From Ulvibacter antarcticus (GTDB taxonomy: Bacteria > Bacteroidota > Bacteroidia > Flavobacteriales > Flavobacteriaceae), in assembly GCF_003688405.1 (NCBI RefSeq), contig NZ_REFC01000013.1, positions 558,001-622,000 on the forward strand: a stretch of 64,000 bases of DNA. Direction: 5' to 3'. Made by a program: the position numbers and the translations under genes. Under the pieces are notes generated by a model, which saw only the letters and a program-made list of their open reading frames with translations, had not been told where the DNA came from and searched no databases. Numbering within the stretch: the first letter of the stretch is position 1; each line of letters opens with the position of its first letter. Positions 1 through 9,725 of the stretch are shown here, piece after piece.

Positions 1-2
1 CA

Positions 3-956
3 GAAGTTGATGATTTAGGAGAGATATCGATAAATGATGCTTATATAGATTTACATATTGATGAGATTCTGGATTTGCCATTAGTGAATGCAGATGCGAT
101 TAGAAAAGCAAAATTCAAAGTAGTTGTAGATGCGGTCAATTCTACCGGAGGGATTGCCGTTCCTTTACTCCTTGAAGCACTTGGTGTACATCCTGTTAAA
201 TTATACTGTGAACCAAACGGAGAATTTCCTCATAACCCGGAACCTTTAAAAGAACACCTTGGCGATCTAATGAAATTGGTGGTTAAAGAGAGAGCAGACT
301 TTGGATTGGTTGTCGATCCGGATGTCGATCGATTGGCTTTTGTAGATGAAAAAGGGGAGATGTTCGGTGAGGAGTATACCTTAGTGGCAGTAGCAGATTA
401 TGTACTACAGCATACTCCTGGAACTACGGTGTCAAATATGTCTTCATCGCGAGCATTACGTGATGTGACAAATCGCCATGGAGGAACATATACCGCCAGT
501 GCTGTTGGCGAAGTAAATGTGGTACAACAAATGAAGGACACAAATGCGATTATAGGCGGTGAAGGAAATGGTGGGATTATTTATCCTGAATTACATTATG
601 GACGGGACAGCCTTGTAGGTATAGCGTTATTTTTAACTTATTTGGCAGAACGTAAAATTACAGTTAGCGAGCTTCGGAAAGAGTATCCTTCCTATTATAT
701 GAGTAAGAAGAAAATCGCTTTAACTCCACAAATTGACGTAGATGCTATTCTGAAGGCAATGGAGGCGAAATATGCTTCCGAAGAGATCAATACGCTCGAT
801 GGAGTAAAGATCGATTTTGAAAAAAATTGGGTGCATTTAAGAAAGTCTAATACAGAGCCAATTATTAGAATTTACACTGAAGCCTTAACTCAAAATGAGG
901 CAGATTTGTTGGCAGACAGATTTATTAATGAAATAAAATCTATAGCGAATCTATAA
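3..956 (+). CDS. Phosphohexomutase (phosphoglucosamine/phosphomannomutase type), 5' truncated
   Basis: Alpha-D-phosphohexomutase that moves a phosphate between C6 and C1 of a hexose or hexosamine, feeding nucleotide-sugar synthesis. The reading frame is open from base 3, so the start and the catalytic phosphoserine loop lie outside the window; a TTG at 75 is internal and not a credible start. Visible motifs are the metal-binding loop DPDVDR, the sugar-binding segment GGEGNGG, and the C-terminal phosphate-binding loop RKSNTEPIIR. These are diagnostic of the family. In Bacteroidetes this type is usually called phosphoglucosamine mutase (GlmM), but I cannot settle the substrate from this portion. 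It is followed after 35 bp by a same-strand PLP enzyme with no obvious functional link. Confidence 0.9.
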   Translation, partial: EVDDLGEISINDAYIDLHIDEILDLPLVNADAIRKAKFKVVVDAVNSTGGIAVPLLLEALGVHPVKLYCEPNGEFPHNPEPLKEHLGDLMKLVVKERADFGLVVDPDVDRLAFVDEKGEMFGEEYTLVAVADYVLQHTPGTTVSNMSSSRALRDVTNRHGGTYTASAVGEVNVVQQMKDTNAIIGGEGNGGIIYPELHYGRDSLVGIALFLTYLAERKITVSELRKEYPSYYMSKKKIALTPQIDVDAILKAMEAKYASEEINTLDGVKIDFEKNWVHLRKSNTEPIIRIYTEALTQNEADLLADRFINEIKSIANL

Positions 957-991
957 GTTTTATTACATTTACGGGATTCAAATTCAGATAG

Positions 992-2482
992 ATGTCTTTT
1001 TTAACCCAATCTAAAAAAACCGAATTAGAGCTATATTTTAATTCTTTCCGACAAGAAATTATCGGTATTGATCAACACTTTAATTCACCGTACGGTAGAA
1101 AGAAAATTGTTTATACCGATTGGACAGCCAGCGGAAGGTTATACGGTCCCATTGAAGAGCGAATGGCATCGGTTTTTGGACCTTTTGTTGCCAATACACA
1201 TACCGAAACTTCAGTAACCGGTACGACAATGACACTTGCTTATCGAGAAGCAAGAAGGATTATCAAAAAGCACGTTAACGCCAACGAAAATGACGTGTTG
1301 ATCGCTACCGGAACCGGGATGACTGGTGCAATAAATAAGTTTCAGCGCATCCTTGGATTAAAAGTTCCGGAAAGGCTAAGAGACTTTGTTTCAATTGAAG
1401 AAAGTGATCGTCCTGTGGTATTTGTATCACATATGGAGCATCATAGCAACCAAACTTCGTGGTTGGAAACAATTGCAAAAGTAGTCGTTATACCTTGTGA
1501 CGAAAAAGGACTCTTTTGTTTAAACAATCTTAAAATTTTACTGGAGAAATATAAATCTAATAAGCTAAAAATAGCATCGATTACGAGTTGTTCGAATGTT
1601 ACCGGAATTACCTTGCCATATCAGGAAGTTGCTCAATTAATGCATCAAAATGATGGTTTGTGTTTTGTGGATTTTGCTTGTTCTGCTCCATATATTCAAA
1701 TAGACATGCACCCGGATAATTCTGACTCTTATCTGGACGCTATTTTTGTATCTCCACACAAATTTTTAGGAGGACCGGGGAGTAGTGGTATTTTGATTTT
1801 CAATAAAAAGCTATACAAAAATTTGATTCCTGATTGTCCAGGAGGGGGCACGGTAACTTGGACTAACCCTTGGGGTGGGCATCAGTATATCAAGGACATC
1901 GAGGAACGAGAAGATGGTGGAACACCAGGTTTTCTTCAGGTCATTAGAGCTTCACTTGTGATGAATCTCAAGGAAAAGATGGGAATTTCTAATATTCTTA
2001 AACGTGAAAAGGAGCTAATGTCTTATTTTTTTAAGCGCATGAAGTCACATTCAAACATTTCCATATTAGCCTCAGAACATGAACATAGACTTGGTGTAAT
2101 TGCTTTAAATGTAGGAAGTCTCCATTATAACCTTGTAGTAAAGATCTTAAACGACCGTTTTGGTATACAATCAAGAGGTGGTTGTAGTTGTGCCGGGACT
2201 TATGGTCATTATTTATTGGGGATCGATGAAGATAAATCCAAAGAAATAGTGAGCAAAGTGGAATCCGGAACCTGTGATTATAAACCGGGTTGGGTACGCC
2301 TTTCTATTCATCCAACTACCACTAATTCTGAAATGGAGTTTGTATGCGATAGTTTGATTGCTTTGGCAGATAACTTTGAAGAATGGAAAAAGGATTATGT
2401 TTTTCTAAATAATAAGTTTCAACATCTTTCCGAAGTATCACATCCATCGAAAGTTATGAAGGATTCCTGGTTCGAGTTTTAA
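992..2482 (+). CDS. Class V aminotransferase-fold PLP enzyme (cysteine desulfurase-like)
   Basis: A 496-residue PLP-dependent enzyme of fold type I, class V. The PLP-binding lysine is K257 in SPHKFLGGPGSSG. Upstream are HMEHHSNQTSW and VDFACSAP (the aspartate that contacts the pyridine nitrogen). Downstream, RGGCSCAGTYGH puts a cysteine where cysteine desulfurases carry theirs. It is about 90 residues longer than IscS/SufS, and no isc or suf genes are nearby, so a dedicated role in Fe-S assembly is not supported. The true substrate is unknown. The ATG at 992 is the first in frame after an AT-rich leader. Its stop codon abuts the stop of the convergent acyltransferase with no gap. Confidence 0.85.
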   Translation: MSFLTQSKKTELELYFNSFRQEIIGIDQHFNSPYGRKKIVYTDWTASGRLYGPIEERMASVFGPFVANTHTETSVTGTTMTLAYREARRIIKKHVNANENDVLIATGTGMTGAINKFQRILGLKVPERLRDFVSIEESDRPVVFVSHMEHHSNQTSWLETIAKVVVIPCDEKGLFCLNNLKILLEKYKSNKLKIASITSCSNVTGITLPYQEVAQLMHQNDGLCFVDFACSAPYIQIDMHPDNSDSYLDAIFVSPHKFLGGPGSSGILIFNKKLYKNLIPDCPGGGTVTWTNPWGGHQYIKDIEEREDGGTPGFLQVIRASLVMNLKEKMGISNILKREKELMSYFFKRMKSHSNISILASEHEHRLGVIALNVGSLHYNLVVKILNDRFGIQSRGGCSCAGTYGHYLLGIDEDKSKEIVSKVESGTCDYKPGWVRLSIHPTTTNSEMEFVCDSLIALADNFEEWKKDYVFLNNKFQHLSEVSHPSKVMKDSWFEF

Positions 2483-3373
2483 TTATTGAAATTCGGGAGG
2501 GACACTATTACGATGCTTCCATCTTTTATGCGTCCATAAATAAAATTCTGGAGCTTCTTTTATTTGTTCTTCTACTAGCTTTAAGAAAATATCTGTTATC
2601 TCGTAATCTTTATATTCTTTCGGGTTTAATGTAATTGTTTTAAAGGTAGCCTCATAATAGCCTCGTTTAATTTTTTTTATGGCAACAAACATCACTGCCA
2701 TATCCAATTTTTTAGCCATCATTTCGGCACCAGTATATGCTGGTACTTTTATTTTAAAGAATTCTTGCCAATGGTGTGCACTTCTAATTTTAGGGGATTG
2801 ATCTGAAACAAAGCCGTTCAGGGTTAATTCCCCTTTCTCTTTAGATTCTTGCAGTACTGGCACAGTTTCCTTAGTAGTAATTAAGAAACTGTTGTATTTC
2901 GCGCGAATTCGCTTTACCATGCGATCGAAATATTTATTTTCTATACGTTTATAAATCGCGTGGGTTTTAATATCTACATACTTCTGAAGAACAAAAATCC
3001 ATTCCCAACTCCCATAATGAGCCATCATAAGCACGATGCTTTTATTTTGATTGATGACGCTATGAACTTCATCAATATTTGTGGGCTTAAATCGCTTTAA
3101 TAGTTCTTGTTCAGATATTGAAAGAGATTTAATCGTTTCAAAAATCATATCACAAAGATGGTGATAGAATTTATTTTCAATCTCCTTCTTTTCAGCTTCA
3201 GATTTATCGGGAAATACTAGATTTAGGTTTTCACGCACCGTTTTTTTACGATATCCAAATACCTTATGGATAAAAAAGCAGGTCACATCCGAAGAGAAAT
3301 ACAGCAATCTCATGGGATATAATGAGATGAACCATAAAATGGGATAGACTAAAATATAAACTACTAGTTGCAT
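2483..3373 (-). CDS. Lipid A biosynthesis acyltransferase (LpxL/HtrB family)
   Basis: A 296-residue inner-membrane lysophospholipid acyltransferase-type enzyme that transfers an acyl chain to a lipid A precursor or related lipid. The catalytic HxxxxE box is H119-E124 (AHYGSWEW). The N-terminal 25 or so residues form a hydrophobic anchor, and the protein has the family's usual length of about 300. Bacteroidetes genomes often hold several copies, so the exact acceptor (lipid A or an aminolipid) is inferred. A -7 box lies 15 bp upstream of the ATG. The gene converges with the preceding PLP enzyme without any intergenic DNA. Confidence 0.88.
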   Translation of the reverse strand: MQLVVYILVYPILWFISLYPMRLLYFSSDVTCFFIHKVFGYRKKTVRENLNLVFPDKSEAEKKEIENKFYHHLCDMIFETIKSLSISEQELLKRFKPTNIDEVHSVINQNKSIVLMMAHYGSWEWIFVLQKYVDIKTHAIYKRIENKYFDRMVKRIRAKYNSFLITTKETVPVLQESKEKGELTLNGFVSDQSPKIRSAHHWQEFFKIKVPAYTGAEMMAKKLDMAVMFVAIKKIKRGYYEATFKTITLNPKEYKDYEITDIFLKLVEEQIKEAPEFYLWTHKRWKHRNSVPPEFQ

Positions 3374-3387
3374 AGGTAAATTTATCG

Positions 3388-3395
3388 CAAAACTA
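3388..3395 (-). promoter_or_regulatory. Bacteroidetes -7 promoter box
   Basis: On the minus strand this reads TAGTTTTG, an exact match to the TAnnTTTG -7 element of the Bacteroidetes primary sigma factor. It is 15 bp upstream of the acyltransferase start, implying a very short leader. I found no TTG -33 box at the usual 17-23 bp spacing. Confidence 0.45.
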
Positions 3396-3489
3396 AGTAT
3401 TTTTGATAAGTGATGAACATAATCAAGATGTATTCAGAAAAAATAATTTGAATATTGATCTCAGTAACAAACTTAACTATTAAAGCTAA

Positions 3490-4137
3490 ATGCAAAATAT
3501 TGATATAGCCACTTTGATAATTATTGCAGCAAATGTAATTATTTCTTTAAAGGGTTTTAAGGATTACGCCTTTTTCGAAAAGTACAAATTTAACATTGCC
3601 GGAATACGTAGAGGTGAACAGATACGGATGTTCTCTTCCGCGTTTTTACATGCCGATTTTAATCACTTACTATTTAATATGTTGACACTATATTTCTTTG
3701 CGGGTGTCGTTATTGATGAATTAGGTGTTGCATTATTTGTGTTGCTTTATCTCGCGAGTCTATTGGTAGGTAACCTCTTATCATTTTACTTTCACAAAGA
3801 AGAATATCATTATAGTGCCGTAGGGGCCAGTGGCGCAGTGATGGGGATATTGTATGCAGCCATATTGTTTATTCCGGATCAGAATTTGTATTTGTTTTTT
3901 ATGCTTCCAATTCCAGCATGGTTATTCGGATTGGCATATTTGTTGTATTCGATCTATGGAATGAAAAATAAAGTTGGAAATATTGGCCATGATGCGCATT
4001 TAGGAGGAGCAATAGCAGGTTATGTGCTTACTATTGTCTTTGCTCCGGACTTATTACAAAACAGTTTATGGATCGTGTTAGTATTGGCATTCCCAATTGT
4101 TCTACTCTTTATTTTACACAAACTAGGAAAAATTTAA
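3490..4137 (+). CDS. Rhomboid family intramembrane serine protease
   Basis: A 215-residue membrane protease with about six transmembrane helices. The catalytic dyad is visible: S114 in GASGA and H170 in HDAHLGG. The preceding helix carries the oxyanion-supporting HADFNHLLFNM segment, which matches rhomboid consensus (HxxxxHLxxNM). It would cleave single-pass membrane substrates within the lipid bilayer; none can be named from context. The gene is followed after 11 bp by a SIMPL-domain gene on the same strand, so the two probably share a transcript. Confidence 0.92.
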   Translation: MQNIDIATLIIIAANVIISLKGFKDYAFFEKYKFNIAGIRRGEQIRMFSSAFLHADFNHLLFNMLTLYFFAGVVIDELGVALFVLLYLASLLVGNLLSFYFHKEEYHYSAVGASGAVMGILYAAILFIPDQNLYLFFMLPIPAWLFGLAYLLYSIYGMKNKVGNIGHDAHLGGAIAGYVLTIVFAPDLLQNSLWIVLVLAFPIVLLFILHKLGKI

Positions 4138-4148
4138 TACTTTGAATT

Positions 4149-4829
4149 ATGAAAAGAATACAAACAGTTTTAATGCTTTTAATAACTACAATTATCATGG
4201 CACAAAATAACCCACAACCAACTGTCGACGTTACCGGAGAAGGAATAGTACGAGTGACTCCAGATGAAGTTACGATAAATGTAAGGGTAGAAAATACAGG
4301 GAAGGATGTAAAAATGATTAAAGCTGAAAATGATAGAGCAATCAATGATGTTTTAAATACCGTAAAGCGTTTGGGAATTGCCGATAAAGATGTTCAATCT
4401 GAATACATTAGGCTGAGCAAAAATTACGATTATAATACGAAAACCTACAACTATGCTGCGAATCAGTCAATTGGTATTAAGCTTAGAGATCTTGGAAAAT
4501 ACGAATCGCTTATGAATGGTTTAATGGCAAGTGGAATTAATCGAATCGATGGAATTTCTTTCTCATCTTCCAATAATAAAGCCCTTGAATCTGAAGCTCG
4601 TAAAAACGCTGTAGCCGATGCGAAAATGAAGGCTTCAGAATATGCTTCTGTATTGGATCAGAGTATTGGAAAGGCAGTTTCAATTAGTGAATACCGAGTT
4701 AACAATAACCCGCAACCTATGTACCGCACAATGGCAATGGAAAGTGATTCTTCCGGAGGAAATCAAGTGATTGCTCCCGGAGAAATGGAAATCCGTGTGA
4801 ATGTAAATGTAAGCTTCTTACTGAATTGA
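4149..4829 (+). CDS. SIMPL domain (DUF541) periplasmic protein
   Basis: A 226-residue exported protein: signal peptide at residues 1-19 ending in an MAQ cleavage context, then a SIMPL domain. The typical opening VTGEGIVRVTPDEVTI and the KDVQSEYIRLSKNY segment are both present. The family is conserved and periplasmic or outer-membrane associated, and its biochemical role is poorly defined. It sits 11 bp behind the rhomboid gene and converges with a thioredoxin lipoprotein gene, with a single base between the stop codons. Confidence 0.85.
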   Translation: MKRIQTVLMLLITTIIMAQNNPQPTVDVTGEGIVRVTPDEVTINVRVENTGKDVKMIKAENDRAINDVLNTVKRLGIADKDVQSEYIRLSKNYDYNTKTYNYAANQSIGIKLRDLGKYESLMNGLMASGINRIDGISFSSSNNKALESEARKNAVADAKMKASEYASVLDQSIGKAVSISEYRVNNNPQPMYRTMAMESDSSGGNQVIAPGEMEIRVNVNVSFLLN

Positions 4830-4830
4830 T

Positions 4831-5943
4831 TTATTGACCCATTAAGGATGCAATTTTAGATTCTAATGCAGCTCCACGAAGGTTTTTGCCAATAATCTTA
4901 CCTTCTTCATCCAATAGAAAGGTCGCAGGAATAGAACGTACACCATACATTTTGGCAATAGGATCTTGCCAGAATTGTAAGTTAGATACATGATACCAGT
5001 CCATGTTATCATCGCTTATGGCCTTAATCCAACGATCTTTCTGCGTGTCCTTGTCAAGAGACACACTTATAATATTTAGACCTTTGTCATGATACTTTTC
5101 GTATACTCTTACTACATTGGGATTTTCCATTCGGCACGGACGGCACCATGAAGCCCAAAAGTCGATTATAGTATATTTACCAAGAGTTTCTTTTAGCGAT
5201 AGCATGTTTCCTTCAGGAGTGGGAGCACTAAATTCCGGTGCCATTCCACCAATATCAGTTTTAGACATACTTGCAATAGATTGCTTGATATCTTTTGCTA
5301 TCTGGACATCGGCGTATTTAGGAGAAAGATTGTTAAGAATTTCGGATGCTTCGGAAGAAGATATTTCCTTTTTCATAATCATTTCAGAAAGTAGCATAAG
5401 CGGAAAAATAGCATTGTTATTTGATGCTATAAACTCCTTTTTATACTTTAATTCTTCATCAAAGACATTTTTACTTTCGTTTTGAATTTGACCAATTAAA
5501 GCTGTATTTCCTTCACTCTGAGCAATTTTATAACGAGCCATATGCTCTTGCTTGGTAGAGTTAAATCGGCGCTGTTTTTGTGAATATTGATTATATATTT
5601 CATTTTGGCGACCACCAATTATATGTGAGGCCTGAAGACTATCTTTATAGAGAACCACCTTTAAGTTTTCAGTTTCCGGAAAGTATGGAAGTTTTGCGTT
5701 ATTACCTTTGATTTCTAAAAAATGAAGTACAGTGCCGTCATTTTTAGGAAATTTGGCAGCGAATTTACCACCTTGAATAGTTATTGTATCAATTACTTTA
5801 GATTGACTATTTTCAAATCTGTATACCAGTAACTCTGTGTTATCATTAAAACCTTCAGCAACACCATCTATTGAAAATGTATTCGTTTCAGAATTACAGG
5901 AGATAAGTAGCGATGTAAGTAATACGGCAAATATTCGTCTCAT
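4831..5943 (-). CDS. TlpA-like thiol-disulfide oxidoreductase lipoprotein (DUF4369 type)
   Basis: Exported thioredoxin-fold protein. I start it at the ATG at 5943 (370 residues) because that places a lipoprotein signal directly at the N-terminus, with C16 in LLISC; an upstream TTG at 5967 would add eight unlikely residues. Residues ~20-110 resemble the DUF4369 beta domain common in Bacteroidetes TlpA proteins. The C-terminal half is an AhpC/TSA-thioredoxin domain with the redox pair C267-C270 (WASWCRPC) and a cis-Pro region IPATF. It probably reduces disulfides in periplasmic proteins. The gene stands alone on the minus strand and has a -7 box 21 bp upstream. Confidence 0.9.
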   Translation of the reverse strand: MRRIFAVLLTSLLISCNSETNTFSIDGVAEGFNDNTELLVYRFENSQSKVIDTITIQGGKFAAKFPKNDGTVLHFLEIKGNNAKLPYFPETENLKVVLYKDSLQASHIIGGRQNEIYNQYSQKQRRFNSTKQEHMARYKIAQSEGNTALIGQIQNESKNVFDEELKYKKEFIASNNNAIFPLMLLSEMIMKKEISSSEASEILNNLSPKYADVQIAKDIKQSIASMSKTDIGGMAPEFSAPTPEGNMLSLKETLGKYTIIDFWASWCRPCRMENPNVVRVYEKYHDKGLNIISVSLDKDTQKDRWIKAISDDNMDWYHVSNLQFWQDPIAKMYGVRSIPATFLLDEEGKIIGKNLRGAALESKIASLMGQ

Positions 5944-5964
5944 TAGTATAAATTTTAATTTTGG

Positions 5965-5972
5965 CAAAAATA
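5965..5972 (-). promoter_or_regulatory. Bacteroidetes -7 promoter box
   Basis: The minus strand reads TATTTTTG (TAnnTTTG) 21 bp before the ATG at 5943. The box overlaps the alternative TTG start at 5967, which is a further reason to prefer the downstream ATG. Confidence 0.5.
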
Positions 5973-6083
5973 GTTACATTATCATTCTTAAAAAAAATGC
6001 AAATCTCAATTTATTGTTAATTCTGCCAATCTAAAGGGATTCTAAGTAATTATTGTTTAATTTTAGTAGTTAAATAGTGTAAA

Positions 6084-8453
6084 ATGAGAGCAGGAACAGG
6101 GGACTTTCCATTAAAGATCAAAATTAGTTTTGAAAAGTTGTTCGATCATTATAGATCGTTACAAAATGGGGGTTCTATACTTCAACAGGATCGAGCACAT
6201 AAAATTCTCGAGGTAGCTGAAAAGTTTCCTAAATTAACATCTGGAATTTATAAGAATTCAGATTTTATAAAGTATCAAGAAGAGATAGATTTTATTTTGG
6301 AAGATGTTTTTTCCGAAGCATTAACCCTAAACGAAATAAAAGTTGCGACCACTCCTTTTAATGAGCATATTTTTAAATCAACTCAACGTTTTAAAAATAT
6401 TATGAATACTGCGGATAAGAAGTTTGATTTGGAGCTTAATAATTTTGATAAAGATAGTTACTACATATTGGGTTGCAGCCTTATTTTAAATTTCTACTAT
6501 GGTTATAAAATTGATTTTAGGCGACCTTACAATTACAGTATTCCAAGTGCGAATGGATTGACCAAAAATTATAAAGTGCTCTTTAATGCCGACTTTGTTT
6601 CGATTGAAAAAACGGCTAAAGCAGAGGACATTAAAAAGGAAGATCTTGATTTATTATTAGAGAGTTTTGATAATATCGAAATTTGGAAGGAAAAATTTCC
6701 ACCCGGAAGCTGGATATTTAAAGGGTTTATTATTGCAAATATGTTCGATGTAACGCAAGATGCCTCCATTTCAGAATTTAAGACTAGTTTGTTGCAAAAG
6801 CAGTCTCAAATGGACAAATCGACAGAAGATTTTGAAAGAATTTTTAGGTCCATCTTTAATATTGAAGGATTAAAAATTGGATTTACAGGTTTTAACATTG
6901 AAGAAGAAGTTTTAGAAAAGGAATTCAGTAAAAATGTTCCGAGTTATATTTTGAATGCAGAGACCGAGCAGCCGTGCAAAGAAGCACTTTGTGAAGCTTC
7001 TTATGAAACTCTCTTTAGAAAAAATGAACTCTATATAGTTACCGATGCAGAGAAATACCACAAGTTATATCCAGATAATGTATTATACGAAAAATTAGTA
7101 AAGCAAGGTATAAGAAGTGCAATATTTGCTGCCATTGTTGCCAAAAATGAGCTAATGGGTATTCTCGAATTAGTGTCCCCGGTAACGAATGAATTGAACA
7201 CGGTAAACGCAAATAAATTAAAAGATGTAATGCCTTTCTTAATTGATTCTATTTTAAGATCTAAAGAGTATTTTGAGAATGAATTAGAATTGATTATTCA
7301 GGAAGAATGTACAGCAATACATCCAAGTGTTCACTGGAAATTTAATGCGGAGGCCAAAAGATATTTTATTGCCAGAGAACAAGGAAAACAGACCTATTTT
7401 AAAGAAATCGTTTTTGAAAATGTATATCCCTTATACGGCCAAATTGATATAAAAGGTTCTTCTGAAGCGAGAAATGACGCTACCATTAAAGATCTCCTGC
7501 TTCAAATGGAGCAAATTAAACTGATTGTCAAAAAGATTGCTGACCTTGAACCATTACCGATTTACGATCAGATTATATTTAGAGTTGAGCTTTATTTGAA
7601 AGATTTGCAGGAAGTTTTGGCAGTAGATAGCGAGAGAAAAGTGTTAACTTTTATCCGGAAGGAAATCATTCCTCTATTTAATCATTTGGGTAAAAAGAAC
7701 AAGGCACTTGAGGATTTAGTTGAAGAGTATTATGAGTTAATTGATCGAAACACAGGGCTGGTTTATAAACACCGTAAAAATTATGACGATTCGGTGATGT
7801 TAATAAACAAGCGAATGGCAGCTATAATTGATTCAAAGCAGCTCAATGCTCAGAAAATGTATCCGCATTTCTTTGAAAGATTTAAAACAGATGGTGTCGA
7901 GCATAATATGTATATAGGCGAGGCCATTACAAAACATAAAACTTTTCATAAAATTTATTTATACAATCTTAGACTTTGGCAGCTACAAGTTATGTGCGAA
8001 ATGGAGAATGATTTCTATCGTATAAAAAAGGAATTACCGGTGCCGTTAGATGCTGCTTCAATGATACTCTCATTTAATAGCTCATTGTCTCTACGTTTTC
8101 GAATGGATGAGAAACGATTTGATGTGGATGGAACTTATAATGCAAGATATGAAGTCGTTAAAAAGAGAGTCGATAAAGCCAATATTAAAGGGACCGAAGA
8201 AAGAATTACTCAGCCAGGTAAGATTTCTATTATTTATTCTCAAAAGGAAGACGAGCTTGAATATCTTAAATACATCGCTTTCCTCCAGCACCAGAAAATT
8301 TTAAACAAAGATGTTGAAATAGTTGAACTGGAAGATCTCCAGGGAGTTACCGGTTTAAAAGCAATACGTGTAAGCGTTTTATATTCAAAAGGGGAGGAGA
8401 GGTCCAAAAAGTATTATACCTATGATGACCTTTTGTCACAGTTAAATGATTAG
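6084..8453 (+). CDS. Large GAF-domain protein of unknown function
   Basis: A 789-residue cytoplasmic protein without signal peptide or membrane segment. Residues ~290-400 look like a GAF domain (a run ending in RSAIFAAIVAKNELMGILEL, the usual core of GAF beta strands). The flanking regions are helix-rich and not recognised; I see no kinase, cyclase or DNA-binding domain. The ATG at 6084 is the first in frame after a stop-rich leader. Proteins of this length annotated only as GAF-containing are frequent in flavobacteria. Its stop overlaps by 4 bp the stop of the convergent HD-PycTM gene. A ligand-sensing role is inference from the GAF fold. Confidence 0.7.
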   Translation: MRAGTGDFPLKIKISFEKLFDHYRSLQNGGSILQQDRAHKILEVAEKFPKLTSGIYKNSDFIKYQEEIDFILEDVFSEALTLNEIKVATTPFNEHIFKSTQRFKNIMNTADKKFDLELNNFDKDSYYILGCSLILNFYYGYKIDFRRPYNYSIPSANGLTKNYKVLFNADFVSIEKTAKAEDIKKEDLDLLLESFDNIEIWKEKFPPGSWIFKGFIIANMFDVTQDASISEFKTSLLQKQSQMDKSTEDFERIFRSIFNIEGLKIGFTGFNIEEEVLEKEFSKNVPSYILNAETEQPCKEALCEASYETLFRKNELYIVTDAEKYHKLYPDNVLYEKLVKQGIRSAIFAAIVAKNELMGILELVSPVTNELNTVNANKLKDVMPFLIDSILRSKEYFENELELIIQEECTAIHPSVHWKFNAEAKRYFIAREQGKQTYFKEIVFENVYPLYGQIDIKGSSEARNDATIKDLLLQMEQIKLIVKKIADLEPLPIYDQIIFRVELYLKDLQEVLAVDSERKVLTFIRKEIIPLFNHLGKKNKALEDLVEEYYELIDRNTGLVYKHRKNYDDSVMLINKRMAAIIDSKQLNAQKMYPHFFERFKTDGVEHNMYIGEAITKHKTFHKIYLYNLRLWQLQVMCEMENDFYRIKKELPVPLDAASMILSFNSSLSLRFRMDEKRFDVDGTYNARYEVVKKRVDKANIKGTEERITQPGKISIIYSQKEDELEYLKYIAFLQHQKILNKDVEIVELEDLQGVTGLKAIRVSVLYSKGEERSKKYYTYDDLLSQLND

Positions 8454-9673
8454 ACTTCAGGCGTTACTAATTTAGTAACCTCTTCTACCGTAATATCTGC
8501 CATTCCAAATGAAAGCCCAAACGCGAATATGGAAAGTACAGTTCCAATGACAAAAATGGTATAAGTTACTCTTAGTATTCTATATTTTCGATCTAAAACT
8601 TTCCCTAGAAAGTACAAATCTTTTGTCATTGAAGAATAAATGTAATCTCTGTCTTTGAGCAATTCTTCGATTGCCCATTGATATTCCGAAAGTTCCATCT
8701 TATGGAAATTCCCAAAGAAAGTTAGATTTACACTTTTATTAATAACGTCTTCCTTGGTAAATTCACCTCTGGTAACATTGGGTCGTGTTGCAATCACAGC
8801 AAGTATCATTGTCACAGCACTAGAAAGTACAAAAACTGCTGTAGGCCATACTAAATACGGGTTAGTATCAAATTTAGAAAACAAGTTAGCCAGCGTCACA
8901 GATATGATGATCGCATTTACAGAAAGTAGAATGTTCGCCTTGGTGTCAGCGATATCACTAAGTTTAATATGATTTTTTAGTGCTGTTCGATAAAACGTCT
9001 GTATTCCTCTATCTGGACTTGCATCCTTATACTTCATTTTTAACTGAGCCTTGATGTCTTCTTTTTTTAACTTCTTTTTTTCCTTTTTCTTGGATTTCAG
9101 TAAATCAACAAGGTTTTCTTCTTTCTGTTTTTGCCAGTTTTTAAGCGCATATTCACTATAAAACTGATGTTTTTCTACCAGAACTTTTATGTTTTCGTCA
9201 CGCCAATCGCTTGGAGAATACTTTTTTACATCTTGAGATTTTAATTCCTGACGTAAAAAATCACTTGCTTCCTCAAAGTAATCTTTTCCGAAGTGAGAAG
9301 AATCTGCATCTTTTATCATTTCCTCCATTTTATCTTCGGGAGCACGGGTGAACTTAGTCGCCAAAATACATTTCATCACACCTTCTATAGTGTCTTTTGC
9401 AACGTCTTTAGATTCCAGAAATTCTTTTGCAATTCTCGCACTTACTTCCTCATGTCCCTCGCGGGTTTCAATGTAGCCGGCATCATGCAGCAATGCAGCA
9501 AGTCTTAGAATTGTAGCATCTTTAACATCAATTTGTGAATCTTCAATGATTTCATTTATACTTTTATATACACGTTTAGTATGGGTGTAATTGTGATAAA
9601 CAAAAGTGTTGGGCAATTTCTCTTTAAAGAGTTGAAGTATAAAATCGTCCGTTTCTTTTAAAATGTCATTCAT
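8450..9673 (-). CDS. HD-domain phosphohydrolase fused to Pycsar-type (PycTM) membrane effector
   Basis: A 407-residue two-domain protein. Residues ~25-130 form an HD phosphohydrolase with metal ligands H31, H63-D64 and D124 (NYTHTKRV, ALLHDAGY, KDADSSHF). Residues ~190-210 are a lysine-rich linker. Residues ~225-390 match the Pycsar effector transmembrane family (DUF5706/PycTM): an FYRTALKNHIKLSDIADTKA-type signature with D243-K245, then membrane helices at ~248-266, 276-294 and 371-390. In Pycsar defence the PycTM effector answers cCMP or cUMP made by a neighbouring cyclase; no cyclase gene is present here. The HD domain could hydrolyse the signal or another nucleotide, which is inference. 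I use the ATG at 9673; a GTG at 9742 would add 23 poorly coding residues. Confidence 0.82.
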   Translation of the reverse strand: MNDILKETDDFILQLFKEKLPNTFVYHNYTHTKRVYKSINEIIEDSQIDVKDATILRLAALLHDAGYIETREGHEEVSARIAKEFLESKDVAKDTIEGVMKCILATKFTRAPEDKMEEMIKDADSSHFGKDYFEEASDFLRQELKSQDVKKYSPSDWRDENIKVLVEKHQFYSEYALKNWQKQKEENLVDLLKSKKKEKKKLKKEDIKAQLKMKYKDASPDRGIQTFYRTALKNHIKLSDIADTKANILLSVNAIIISVTLANLFSKFDTNPYLVWPTAVFVLSSAVTMILAVIATRPNVTRGEFTKEDVINKSVNLTFFGNFHKMELSEYQWAIEELLKDRDYIYSSMTKDLYFLGKVLDRKYRILRVTYTIFVIGTVLSIFAFGLSFGMADITVEEVTKLVTPEV

Positions 9674-9725
9674 ATTTCTTGAATTATAAAACCAATTTAC
9701 TAAAAAAAAACTCCATAAATTTCCG

